Shown here: piece after piece, positions 28,626 through 37,497 of the stretch | Numbering within the stretch: position 1 is the first letter of the stretch | Layout of the letters: each line of letters starts with the position of its first letter | Assembly (NCBI RefSeq): GCF_030545015.1 | Contig: NZ_CP120653.1 | Span: 1,302,001 to 1,366,000 of the forward strand | Reading direction: 5' to 3' | Source: Myroides sp. JBRI-B21084 | GTDB lineage: Bacteria > Bacteroidota > Bacteroidia > Flavobacteriales > Flavobacteriaceae | Length of the DNA stretch: 64,000 nt | Translations under genes and position numbers: made by a program | Notes under the pieces: generated by a model | What the model was told of the DNA's origin: nothing | The model's database searches: none | What the model saw: the letters and a program-made list of their open reading frames with translations, nothing else

Positions 28626-28987
28626 TTACACATTTAGACTCTTTAGATTGTTTAATAAACAACAAAGTATCTACTTATTCAATTGAATCGGTTACTGATT
28701 CAAAAATTTATTTTATTGACTATATAGAATTCTCAAAAAAGAAAAAAACAAATACTAATCTTCTAAATTTTGAATTAGAAATTTATAAAAATGAACTTTA
28801 TAAAAAAATGCAAAGAACTATTTTTAATTCAAAATCGAATAGTATTGAAGATTTATATATTAATCTAACAAATGAGTATAAAGATTTGTATCATCTTATT
28901 CCTAGTAAACAATTAGCATCCTACTTAGGTATTACAGAAGTTTCTTTTTGTCGATTAAAAAAAAGATTATTAAAAACTAAAGTTTAA
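28616..28987 (+). pseudogene. 5'-truncated Crp/Fnr-family regulator (C-terminal half only)
   Basis: A 123-residue frame from a TTG, with a TAA five codons upstream. YSIESVTDSKIYFI matches the end of a cyclic-nucleotide-binding-type domain, and LIPSKQLASYLGITEVSFCRLKKRL matches the Crp/Fnr helix-turn-helix common in Bacteroidota. The sensor half is missing, so this is a remnant cut off at the end of the restriction island. Possible expression of a DNA-binding fragment cannot be excluded. Confidence 0.75.
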
Positions 28988-29070
28988 ATTACTTTTTACG
29001 CAGCGCTTATGGATAGGTCAAATTTCTTTTAAAAAAAATTATAGACTATTTTGTTTGTAACAAAATTATT

Positions 29071-29099
29071 AAAGAAGGGCAGTGCTATTGCCCTTCTTT
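29071..29099 (-). terminator. Terminator at the end of the metal-efflux operon
   Basis: An 11-bp perfect stem (AAAGAAGGGCA with its complement at 29089-29099) and a 7-base loop that contains the fur-type stop codon. The T tract on the minus side is interrupted, so strength is moderate. Confidence 0.65.
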
Positions 29100-29504
29100 T
29101 ATACAATTCTCGCAAATACCAGTACCAAATAATTTAATTTTATCAATTTTATATGCACTCGTTACATTTTTAGGAATTAAAAAATCATCTTTACATGTAG
29201 TTTGTTTACAAATGGTACAATAAAAATGCAAGTGCCAATCGTTATGAGTTTTTTCATTACAATCAACATTACATAAGATATATTTTGTTACGGTATTTTC
29301 TTGTATACTATGAACAATTCCTTTTTTTTCAAAGGTTTTTAAAGTACGGTAAATAGTTACTCTATCTGCGTTGTAAAAATGGTTTTCAATTTCAGTTAAA
29401 GACAATGCTATTTGCTGTTGTTCCAAAAATTCGTATACCAATATCCGCATACTTGTTGGTTTGGTTTTTTTTAGCAATAACTTTAGTTCAATGTTCTTTT
29501 TCAT
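29085..29504 (-). CDS. Fur-family metal-dependent transcriptional regulator
   Basis: A 139-residue Fur superfamily protein: a winged helix with DRVTIYRTLKTFEKKGIVH, then the metal site HLHFYCTIC and a second Cys pair CENCIKEG, which make the structural Zn site. It could be a Zur, Fur or PerR type; the sequence does not settle this. It is the last gene of an operon for heavy-metal efflux (11 bases after the membrane fusion gene), and a palindrome at the operon promoter could be its operator. Fur-type regulators usually repress when metal is plentiful, which is puzzling for an efflux operon. Confidence 0.88.
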   Translation of the reverse strand: MKKNIELKLLLKKTKPTSMRILVYEFLEQQQIALSLTEIENHFYNADRVTIYRTLKTFEKKGIVHSIQENTVTKYILCNVDCNEKTHNDWHLHFYCTICKQTTCKDDFLIPKNVTSAYKIDKIKLFGTGICENCIKEGQ

Positions 29505-29515
29505 ATTACGCTAAT

Positions 29516-30796
29516 TTAATGTGCATGACCATGTTCACCTGTATCATTCATTTTTGCATTTACGAAAAAGGCTCCTTTTACTACAATATGTGCTCCGTTT
29601 GGAATTTCACTTATTGGTGTTATGGCGGTGTAACCTAATTGAGAAGCTCCTTTGATAACTTCGATTTTGATAAATTGCGTTCCTTTATTGGCACCGTTAT
29701 CGTGATTACTATGATCATGCACTTCACCTTCTGTATGTTCGTGCGTTTCTGCTTTTAGTTCTTTAACTAAAAAAATGTAATTTTTTCCATCGGCATTTAC
29801 TATGGCTTCACTTGGAAGTACATCACTTAATAAATTGTCTAAACTTAAGTTAGCAGTAACGCTCATTCCATCTATAAGGCCGGTTTTTTTACCAAAAATT
29901 TTACAGTGTACTGCAATTGTTTTGGTATCGCCGTTAAAAGATGAACCTATATTGTACACTACGGCACTATAAGTTTTTTTAGGGTTGTTAGTAACTACAA
30001 AATCAATTTTTTGCCCATTTTTAATAAAAGGAATATCTTTTTCATATACCTGTAAATCTAAATGTATTGCATTGTTATCTACTATTTCTACAATTGGAGA
30101 AGATACATCAACATAACTGCCCATTTTTACAAAAACATTGCTAACGGTTCCATTTATCGGACTTATAACTACCAATGTGGTTTTAAGGTTAGCATTTGAT
30201 AGGGAAGACGGATTTATTCCCATCATTTTAATTTGTTGGTTTAACGAAGATTTTCGTGTTCTTAACATATTTAATTCGGTTGTAGCACTTTGCAGATTTT
30301 TCTTTGCACCGGCATTTCCATCATTCAACTCGCGCTGTCTAGCTAATTCCAGTTCTGCAAATTCTATTCGGCTATTAATACCAAGGTATTCTTCTTGTAA
30401 CTGAATGAATTGTGGGTTTGAAATACTTGAAATAATCTGACCTTTTTTAACAAAATCACCAATTTCTACGTTGAGAGATTTTATTACACCACCAAATAAC
30501 GAAGTTGCATTTGCCTTATTGCTATTAGGTACCTGCAATGCGCCATGAACTTTTAACGTTGCAGATAACTGTTTTTGTTCAATTGTTCCAAATTCAATAC
30601 CTACAGCTTTTATTTGCTCATTTGTCAATATTGTTACATTTTCTTCGGTGAGTTCTTTTGTAGTTGTTTCAGCCTTAGTATTATGGTTATGTCCATCTTT
30701 CTCTGAATGTTTTTCATTGTTTTTGCAAGCGTTAATATTAAATACTGCCATCAATACAAAAACGTATAAAACTATCTTATTTATAATATTTTTCAT
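29516..30796 (-). CDS. Heavy-metal RND efflux membrane fusion protein (CzcB/CusB type), His-rich
   Basis: A 426-residue periplasmic adaptor with a lipoprotein-like signal (NINACKNN). The HlyD/CusB core shows barrel-sandwich halves (ATSLFGGVIKSLNVEIGDFVKKGQII, and the later VVISPINGTVSNVFVKMGSYV) around a helical hairpin. Histidine clusters lie near the N-terminus (HSEKDGHNHN), in a loop (THEHTEGEVHDHSNHDN) and at the C-terminus (EHGHAH), favouring Zn, Co, Ni or Cd over monovalent Cu/Ag. It bridges the RND pump to the outer-membrane factor. It begins three bases after the pump gene. Confidence 0.92.
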   Translation of the reverse strand: MKNIINKIVLYVFVLMAVFNINACKNNEKHSEKDGHNHNTKAETTTKELTEENVTILTNEQIKAVGIEFGTIEQKQLSATLKVHGALQVPNSNKANATSLFGGVIKSLNVEIGDFVKKGQIISSISNPQFIQLQEEYLGINSRIEFAELELARQRELNDGNAGAKKNLQSATTELNMLRTRKSSLNQQIKMMGINPSSLSNANLKTTLVVISPINGTVSNVFVKMGSYVDVSSPIVEIVDNNAIHLDLQVYEKDIPFIKNGQKIDFVVTNNPKKTYSAVVYNIGSSFNGDTKTIAVHCKIFGKKTGLIDGMSVTANLSLDNLLSDVLPSEAIVNADGKNYIFLVKELKAETHEHTEGEVHDHSNHDNGANKGTQFIKIEVIKGASQLGYTAITPISEIPNGAHIVVKGAFFVNAKMNDTGEHGHAH

Positions 30797-30799
30797 TTT

Positions 30800-33700
30800 T
30801 TAATTACTAATTAGTGAATTGATAAGTGTTACTACTTCATTGATTTGTTGAATACTTTTTAAATAATTAAGTTGCGTATCTGTTGTTATTTGCAAAGCAT
30901 ATAGGTACTCTACATACGAAATTTCGCCTGTGCTGTATCCTAATTTTGCAGCCTTAATTATTTCGTTTGCATTAGGAAGGGCTTGCATTTTGAAATAGTT
31001 AAACTGTGATGTGTATTGCTTGTATTGATTTAATGCATTAACTAATTGTGTTTCTAATAACTGTTGCTGCCAGTGTGCATTTAACTCTATTGATTGTTTT
31101 TGATATTCAAGCGAATTAATTTTTGCTTTAGTTGTGCTAAACAAAGGAATGCTTACACCTACATTAAACACATTAAAACGTTGTCCGCGACCGTAATACT
31201 GCTCTATTCCATTTCTTTCGTGCATTCCCATTAACGACATATTAGTATATCCTAAAGTAAAATCGGGTAAACTATTTGCACGTTCCGTTTTTTTAGTTTG
31301 TTCAACAATTTTTACCTCTTGATATAATAATTGTACACTTGGGTGATTGTCGATAGCATTGTTTTCAATTTGAGAATCTAATAATAAAGGAACATAAGTT
31401 GATTGAGAATCTATTACAAAATCCTCCTGCGTTTGCATTAAGTTTTTAAGGTGCTGATAAACCCCTTTTCTAAAAACGTCGTTTTGTTGAAATAATAAAT
31501 TTATTTCTCCTTTTTTGGTTACAGCTGCGTTTACATCTAATTTGCTTATATCTCCTGTTTTATATCGCAGTTCTGCAACACGAATAAAATCGGCATAAAT
31601 ACTGTCTAAGTTTTTTAATACATGAGCATTATGCTCTAAATATTCTAACTGATAATAATAGATTCGCACTTGTTTTTTTAATTCATTTTCTGTCAAAAGC
31701 TTTGTCCATTCCTGTGCTTTTATCTGTTCTTTTATAAGATTTTTTTTAATAACAAAAAGTGTTGGATAAGGTATGGTTTGCGAAATTTGAATACCGTCAT
31801 TCTGTTCAAAACCATCGGTATTTCCATATTGAAAATTAGCTTCGGCCTTTGGTAATTCATAAGCCGCTTTGCTAAGGTTTTGAACAGATTGAATTTCAAG
31901 GTTTTTCGAACGAAGTTGCGGGTTATTCACTAAGGCTAACTCGATGGCCTTGTCTATATTTATTGGATTTTGAGCTAAACTGATTTGCGAAAAACCAAAA
32001 AAAGAAATTAGCAACAATATTGGACTAATAAAATTCTTTTTGCTGCTTTTAGTTGTCTTGTTTTTTCTCATAAATAAAAGGTATAATAAAGGTAATACAA
32101 ATAAAGTCAATGCTGTTGCAGAAATCAATCCACCGATAACAACGGTTGCTAAGGGTCTTTGCACCTCTGCACCTGCACTTGTACTTAATGCCATCGGTAA
32201 AAATCCTAAACTTGCTACTGAGGCTGTCATTAATACGGGGCGTAACCTTGTTTTAGCTCCTTCAATAATTCTTGGTACAATAGCATCCCAGCCTTCTTTT
32301 TCCAATCTGTTAAAGGTGGCAATCAACACAATTCCATTCAAAACAGCTACACCAAATAAAGCTATAAAACCAATACCAGCCGATATACTAAATGGCATAT
32401 CTCTTAATAAAAGGGCAAAAACACCCCCTATGGCACTCATTGGTATTGCCGAATAAACTAAAATTGCTTCTTTAAAGGAACGAAAAGTAAAATACAATAG
32501 AATGAAAATGAGCAACAGTGCTATTGGTACTGCAATTAGTAATCTGTCGGTAGCTTTTTGTAGATTTTCAAACTGACCACCATAAGTAAAATAATAACCT
32601 GTAGGTAATTTGATTTTTTCTGTTAATAGATCCTGAATTTCATTGACTACACTTGCAACATCACGCTCTTGCACATTAAAGCCTATATATATTCTACGTT
32701 TACCACCTTCACGACTAATTTGTGCTGGCCCCAACTTATAGTCAATTTCAGCAAGTTGAGATAGTGGAATTTGTTCTCCGCTTGGAAGCGGAATAAATAA
32801 ATTACTTACATCTTCAATAGAACTGCGATGTTGCTCATCTAAACGTACAACTAAATCAAACTTGCGTTCATTTTCATATACTACACCTGCCGATTTACCT
32901 GCAAATGCCGTACTTACAATATCATTAATATCTGTTATATTTAAACCGTAATTGGCTATTTTGGTACGGTTGTATTCAATATTAATTTGGGGTAAACCGG
33001 CAATTCGTTCTATTTGTGGAGCTGTTACACCATCTACAGATTGAATAATTTTATTTGCTTTGTTTGCATATATTAAAAGGGAATCTAGATTTTCTCCGAA
33101 AATTTTCACAGCAACATCTTGTCTAATACCGGTCATCAATTCATTAAAACGCATTTGTATAGGCTGATTGGCTTCAAAAAACACGCCAGGGATAACTTCT
33201 AATTTCTCCATCATTTCGTTTGAAAGCGCATCATACGTTTTATTCGTTTTCCATTCATCTTGCGGTTTAAGAATAATCATCAAATCAGTCGCTTCTGGAG
33301 GCATAGGGTCTGTGGGAACTTCGGCAGCACCCGTTTTTCCAACTACCATTTTTACTTCGTCAAACTCCTTTATGATTTTAGAAACCTGCATAGATGTTTC
33401 TATGCTTTGGCTTAAAGAGGTACCCTGTGGCAAAATGCAATGGAAAGCAAAATCACCTTCTCCTAATTTTGGGAGAAATTCACCACCCATATTTGAAAAT
33501 AGATAGATACTTAAAGTAAATAGTCCAAGTGTAATGCTTATAACTACATATTTTATCTGAATGGCTTTTTCTAATAAGGGTTTGTAAACACCTTGTAGTT
33601 TTTCCATCATTTTGTCTGAAAAATTTCTTTTTGTAATTGGTTTCTTTGACAAACACAACGCACTCATCATAGGAATGTAAGTAAAGGACAAAATCAATGC

Positions 33701-35158
33701 TCCTATAATCGCAAAACCTACAGTCTGTGCCATTGGAGTGAACATTTTTCCCTCGATACCTACTAATGTTAATATGGGTAGATAAACAATAAGAATAATA
33801 ATTTCTCCAAAAGCAGCGCTGGTGCGAATTTTTCTGGCGGATTCAAATACTTCTGCATCCATTTCTTCTTGGCTTAGTTTGTGCATGCTTTTCCGCAACC
33901 CTAAATGGTGCATCGTTGCTTCAACAACTATCAACGAACCGTCTACAATCAGTCCAAAATCAATGGCTCCTAAACTCATGAGATTGGCACTTACTCCAAA
34001 CAAACGCATCATTGCTAAGGCAAAAAGCATCGATAAAGGAATGGCCGATGCCACTATTAGTCCTGCTCTGATATTTCCTAGAAAAAGGATCAATACAAAG
34101 ATTACAATCAGTGCTCCTTCTATCAGGTTGTTTTTTACGGTATTAATTGCTCTACCAATTAAATCGGTTCTATCCAAAAATGGCTCAATAACAATATCTT
34201 CAGGAAGAGACTTTTGGATTACAGGAATTTTTTCTTTTATATTTTTTACTACTTCAGCAGTATTTTCTCCTTTCAGCATCATTACAATGCCACCAACGGC
34301 ATCAACTTTTCCATTAAAGGTTAAAGCGCCATAACGAATTGCATGTCCAAAACGAACCTCTGCAATGTCCTTAATAAATATGGGAACAGTGGTAGTTTTT
34401 TTGACAACAATATTACCTACATCTTCAAGAGAATTAACTAAACCAATACCGCGAATGAAGTAGGCACTGGGCTTTTTGTCAATATAAGCTCCTCCTGTAT
34501 TTTGATTGTTTTTTTCCAAGGCCGTAAAAACCTCAGAAATACTAACATCCATAGCTTTAAGTCGATTTGGATCAATCGATACCTCATATTGTTTAAGCAA
34601 TCCCCCAAAACTATTTACTTCCGCTACTCCAGCAGTGCCATATAGCTGTCGGGAAACAATCCAATCCTGCATGCTTCGTAAATCCATAGCAGAATATTTA
34701 TTTTCGCTGCCTTTTTTAGGGTGAAGTATGTATTGATATACTTCACCAAGTCCTGTACTTACAGGCGCAAGCTCAGGTGTACCAATACCATCGGGTATTT
34801 GTTCTTCTGCTTCTTTTAGTTTTTCATTTACCAACTGTCGGGCAAAATAAATATCTACTTCGTCCTTGAATACAATTGTAACTACAGAAAGTCCAAACCT
34901 TGAAATGCTTCTAATTTCTTCTACTTTGGGAAGGTTAACTACACTTTGTTCAACGGGAAATGTAACCAATTGCTCTACTTCCTGTCCTGCTAAAGTAGGA
35001 CATAGTGTAATAACCTGAACCTGATTATTTGTGATATCTGGCTGAGCGTCAATTGGTATTTTGGTGGCACTCCATAACCCCCAAATGATAAGTAACAAGG
35101 TCATAATTCCTATGAAAAACTTGTTTTTAACGGAAAATTTTATAATATTATCTAACAC
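30800..35158 (-). CDS. CzcA/CusA-type heavy-metal RND pump fused to a TolC-family outer-membrane factor
   Basis: A 1452-residue fusion. Residues 1 to about 1035 are a complete HME-RND antiporter: N-terminal helix, two periplasmic loops, twelve helices and the proton-relay helix DFGLIVDGSLIVVEA. From about 1055 a new signal-like hydrophobic segment (ILLLISFFGFSQISLAQ) leads into a TolC/OEP domain that runs to the end, with its two coiled-coil halves. The RND C-terminus is cytoplasmic, so the TolC part must be re-exported and probably cleaved after SLAQ. The architecture is known in Bacteroidota annotations. It acts with the adaptor downstream to expel divalent metals. Confidence 0.93.
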   Translation of the reverse strand: MLDNIIKFSVKNKFFIGIMTLLLIIWGLWSATKIPIDAQPDITNNQVQVITLCPTLAGQEVEQLVTFPVEQSVVNLPKVEEIRSISRFGLSVVTIVFKDEVDIYFARQLVNEKLKEAEEQIPDGIGTPELAPVSTGLGEVYQYILHPKKGSENKYSAMDLRSMQDWIVSRQLYGTAGVAEVNSFGGLLKQYEVSIDPNRLKAMDVSISEVFTALEKNNQNTGGAYIDKKPSAYFIRGIGLVNSLEDVGNIVVKKTTTVPIFIKDIAEVRFGHAIRYGALTFNGKVDAVGGIVMMLKGENTAEVVKNIKEKIPVIQKSLPEDIVIEPFLDRTDLIGRAINTVKNNLIEGALIVIFVLILFLGNIRAGLIVASAIPLSMLFALAMMRLFGVSANLMSLGAIDFGLIVDGSLIVVEATMHHLGLRKSMHKLSQEEMDAEVFESARKIRTSAAFGEIIILIVYLPILTLVGIEGKMFTPMAQTVGFAIIGALILSFTYIPMMSALCLSKKPITKRNFSDKMMEKLQGVYKPLLEKAIQIKYVVISITLGLFTLSIYLFSNMGGEFLPKLGEGDFAFHCILPQGTSLSQSIETSMQVSKIIKEFDEVKMVVGKTGAAEVPTDPMPPEATDLMIILKPQDEWKTNKTYDALSNEMMEKLEVIPGVFFEANQPIQMRFNELMTGIRQDVAVKIFGENLDSLLIYANKANKIIQSVDGVTAPQIERIAGLPQINIEYNRTKIANYGLNITDINDIVSTAFAGKSAGVVYENERKFDLVVRLDEQHRSSIEDVSNLFIPLPSGEQIPLSQLAEIDYKLGPAQISREGGKRRIYIGFNVQERDVASVVNEIQDLLTEKIKLPTGYYFTYGGQFENLQKATDRLLIAVPIALLLIFILLYFTFRSFKEAILVYSAIPMSAIGGVFALLLRDMPFSISAGIGFIALFGVAVLNGIVLIATFNRLEKEGWDAIVPRIIEGAKTRLRPVLMTASVASLGFLPMALSTSAGAEVQRPLATVVIGGLISATALTLFVLPLLYLLFMRKNKTTKSSKKNFISPILLLISFFGFSQISLAQNPINIDKAIELALVNNPQLRSKNLEIQSVQNLSKAAYELPKAEANFQYGNTDGFEQNDGIQISQTIPYPTLFVIKKNLIKEQIKAQEWTKLLTENELKKQVRIYYYQLEYLEHNAHVLKNLDSIYADFIRVAELRYKTGDISKLDVNAAVTKKGEINLLFQQNDVFRKGVYQHLKNLMQTQEDFVIDSQSTYVPLLLDSQIENNAIDNHPSVQLLYQEVKIVEQTKKTERANSLPDFTLGYTNMSLMGMHERNGIEQYYGRGQRFNVFNVGVSIPLFSTTKAKINSLEYQKQSIELNAHWQQQLLETQLVNALNQYKQYTSQFNYFKMQALPNANEIIKAAKLGYSTGEISYVEYLYALQITTDTQLNYLKSIQQINEVVTLINSLISN

Positions 35159-35293
35159 TTTATACTAGAATTAATGATAAATTAGTAATAAAAATCAGGA
35201 AATGATTTGCAGCCGGAAATACAAAGTACTACCGACAACTCATTGCGTTTAAAGGTTTTACATTAAACACAAATTCATTTTAAACATTAAAAA

Positions 35294-35638
35294 TTAGGTA
35301 ATAATCTTAGGGGGTTGCCAAATCTCACCGTAATATCTAGGTAGAAAAACGGTTTTATAATATATTTTTGGTTTAGGTAAGTTTAAAGCTAAAGGTTGTA
35401 TTATTTCAATCTCAAAAAAATTCTGTTGAAGAACTACTCCCGTTACCATTCCACAACAGTTACATAAACAAAAAGGGGTGCACAAATCTTGCGCTTCATC
35501 ATGTTTGTGAGTTTCTTGGTGGGCTATTTCAGTAGAGTGATTTTGAATCTGAGTTAAATTTTTTTCTACCATATCAGTACAAGGCATTATAAACAATACC
35601 ATCATATAAAGTGCCATTATGGAAGAAAATAATTTCAT
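35294..35638 (-). CDS. Small Cys/His-rich exported protein of the efflux operon
   Basis: I place the start at 35638 (MKLFSSIMALYMMVLF), which begins a proper signal peptide; an in-frame ATG at 35671 would add eleven residues unlike a signal. The mature protein of about 90 residues has HQETHKHDEAQDLC followed by CTPFCLCNCC, an obvious metal-binding patch. Proteins of this kind stand before RND efflux genes in many Bacteroidota (DUF6660-like, from memory). It may act as a periplasmic metal chaperone or sensor. It is 135 bases before the pump gene and presumably the first gene of the operon. Confidence 0.75.
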   Translation of the reverse strand: MKLFSSIMALYMMVLFIMPCTDMVEKNLTQIQNHSTEIAHQETHKHDEAQDLCTPFCLCNCCGMVTGVVLQQNFFEIEIIQPLALNLPKPKIYYKTVFLPRYYGEIWQPPKIIT

Positions 35639-35646
35639 ATTATCTT

Positions 35647-35654
35647 CAAATTTA
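35647..35654 (-). promoter_or_regulatory. Putative -7 box of the efflux operon
   Basis: Read on the minus strand this is TAAATTTG, matching TAnnTTTG, just upstream of the small gene. If correct the leader is only a few bases long. Confidence 0.45.
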
Positions 35655-35666
35655 ATAAAAATATGT

Positions 35667-35681
35667 TGCAATGGTATTGCA
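35667..35681. promoter_or_regulatory. Palindromic operator candidate TGCAAT-GGT-ATTGCA
   Basis: A perfect 6-bp inverted repeat with a 3-base centre, located between the -7 box and the presumed -33 region of the efflux operon. Size and A/T-rich dyad form fit binding by a dimeric Fur-family protein such as the one encoded last in the operon. Confidence 0.6.
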
Positions 35682-35800
35682 TTTTTTTAAAGTTACAAAA
35701 GATAGTATGATCTCCTTATAATAAAAGGCAAAAGAATTAATCTTCGCTTTTTTATTCGGTATAAAGTTACCAATAGTCAATTAATGTATTAATTAAAGAA

Positions 35801-36900
35801 TTATGAAAAAACAAGTGGTAATGTAGGCTTCCAAACATTGTTTTCTAAAGCATTTATATAATCTTCAGATAGTTGTATGTTTTGTTTGTTCATTCTTTGA
35901 GCAAAAAATAATGCAAAACTCGAAGCCAATATTTGAATATCTTTTTTACGTTCTTTTAAGGACGGTAGATTTATTGTAAAAACAGACAATCTATAAAATA
36001 AATCACTTCGAAAGTTATGATTCAATATTTCTTCGTCTAGGTTTTTGTTTGTTGCTGCAATAATACGAACATTAACTTTGACTGGCGTAGTATCTCCAAC
36101 TTTTAAAAATTCTCCAGTTCCTAAAACTCTTAATAATTTTGCTTGTAATTCTAAAGCCATTTCTCCCAACTCATCAAGAAAAATGGTGCCATTATGTGCT
36201 TCTTCAAAAAGACCTTTAGTTTCTTTTACTGCTCCTGTAAATGCACCTGCTTTATGCCCAAAAAGTTCGCTTTCTAATATTTCTTTAGTAAATGAAGAAC
36301 AGTTTATTGCAACAAATTTTTTATTATTTCTGTTACTAGCTTGATGGATTGCTTGAGCAAAAACTTCCTTTCCTGTACCTGTTTCTCCTAAAATTAAAAC
36401 AGTAGTATCTGTTTTGGCTACTTGTTTTGCAAGTTCAATAGCATTGACTATTTGTTTTGTTTTCCTAAAATATTATCAAAAGAATATTTTTCTCCAACCT
36501 GTTTTTCTAATTGATGTACTCTTTTTGCTAATTCTACTTTTTCAATAGCCTTATAAATTAATGGTAAAATCTTGTTATTATCGTCTCCCTTAGTGAAATA
36601 ATCAAAAGCTCCATTTTTAATAGCTTGCACTCCATCAGGGATATTGCCCTAAGCTGTAAGTAAAATTATTTCTAAAAGTGGATATTTCTCTTTGATATTT
36701 TTTGAAAGTTCAACTCCATTACCATTAGGTAGTTTTACATCACAAAGAACTATATCAATTTTTGATTTTTCTAGTTTGCTAAATGCAGATTTACAATCAT
36801 TTGCTTGAATAACTTTAAATCCTTCTAAACTAATAATTCTTGCTAGCAAAGCTCTTAACTTTTCCTCGTCATCTATTATTAATATCTTTTTCAAAATCAA
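35801..36900 (-). pseudogene. Degraded sigma54-dependent (NtrC-type) response regulator
   Basis: A receiver domain (IIDDEEKL, then VLCDVKLPNGNG) is followed by an AAA+ sigma54 activator domain with its GAFTGA loop and Walker motifs, all on the minus strand. Three lesions are visible. First, a TAG at 36649-36651 replaces the tyrosine codon expected in LLTAYGN. Second, a one-base deletion near 36455-36462 shifts the frame after NILGK. Third, the end is lost after ALENNVW, so the rest of the activator and the Fis-type DNA-binding domain are gone. No histidine kinase gene is nearby. It was probably the metal-responsive regulator of the adjacent efflux genes. Confidence 0.88.
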
Positions 36901-36954
36901 ATTTATTTTTGTTAAACAAAATTAGTGTTTATATTATTAAAAAGCATTAGATAC

Positions 36955-37152
36955 TTAATGTTTTGCTTTTACTATGACTTTTGCATACTGTTGTGTTGTT
37001 CTCAAATTGATGACCAAGCATTTTACTAACACTTTCAATAGGTACACCATTTGTAAATGCTACCGTTGTACCAAATGTATATCGGGCAATGTGAAATGTT
37101 ATTTTTTAACAATTTCATAAACACCAGTTATTTCTTTCAAGCACCATTCGCA
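36955..37152 (-). pseudogene. Remnant of a tyrosine recombinase (integrase), C-terminal catalytic part
   Basis: Minus-strand translation gives LKEITGVYEIVKK, then after a frameshift TFHIARYTFGTTVAF and NGVPIESVSKMLGHQ, then after a second shift RTTQQYAKVIVKAKH and a stop. These are the conserved box II pieces HxxR, LGH and the catalytic tyrosine of Bacteroidota mobile-element integrases. The N-terminal three quarters are missing. It marks the former end of an integrated element. Confidence 0.82.
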
Positions 37153-37176
37153 AAATAAATATTTTTAAATTTATAC

Positions 37177-37227
37177 TATAATATAAAAAAATTCTATATT
37201 TGATAATAATTTAGATTATAATATAAA
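37177..37227 (+). promoter_or_regulatory. Promoter and repeated operator candidates of hipBA
   Basis: A -7 box TATATTTG lies at 37195-37202. It is flanked by two identical copies of TATAATATAAA (37177-37187 and 37217-37227), 40 bases apart, the second ending just before the start at 37230. Paired sites around the promoter suit autorepression by the HipB-like protein. Confidence 0.5.
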
Positions 37228-37229
37228 TA

Positions 37230-37496
37230 ATGTTAGAGTTTGTTACCATAAAAGATATTCAAAAAGCATTAGGCGAATGGTGTAAGTTATTGCGTAAACG
37301 CGAGAAATTAACGCAACAAGACTTAGCTTCTGAATTAGATTTATCGCCAATAACTATTTCTAAACTTGAAAATGGTGAAAATGCTACGCTTGAAACTGTT
37401 TTAAAAATATTACAATATTTTGATGAAATGAATAGTTTTAATCAGTTTATTCAATCTAGAATAACGAACCTAAACGAAAGTAAATCTTTGTATTAA
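37230..37496 (+). CDS. HipB-like antitoxin, XRE-family DNA-binding protein
   Basis: An 88-residue helix-turn-helix protein: LRKREKLTQQDLASELDLSPITISKLENGE covers the XRE HTH (about 20-50). It is one base ahead of a HipA-like kinase gene, the standard HipB-HipA order. HipB proteins neutralise the kinase and repress their own operon. The whole is typical in length. Confidence 0.9.
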   Translation: MLEFVTIKDIQKALGEWCKLLRKREKLTQQDLASELDLSPITISKLENGENATLETVLKILQYFDEMNSFNQFIQSRITNLNESKSLY

Positions 37497-37497
37497 T

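Noticed and set aside
29405..29638. 77-residue plus-strand frame across the fur-adaptor junction
   Set aside because: It is antisense to both genes and lacks any recognisable domain.
33822..34334. 170-residue open frame on the plus strand
   Set aside because: It is antisense to conserved RND transmembrane segments; composition is that of a shadow frame.
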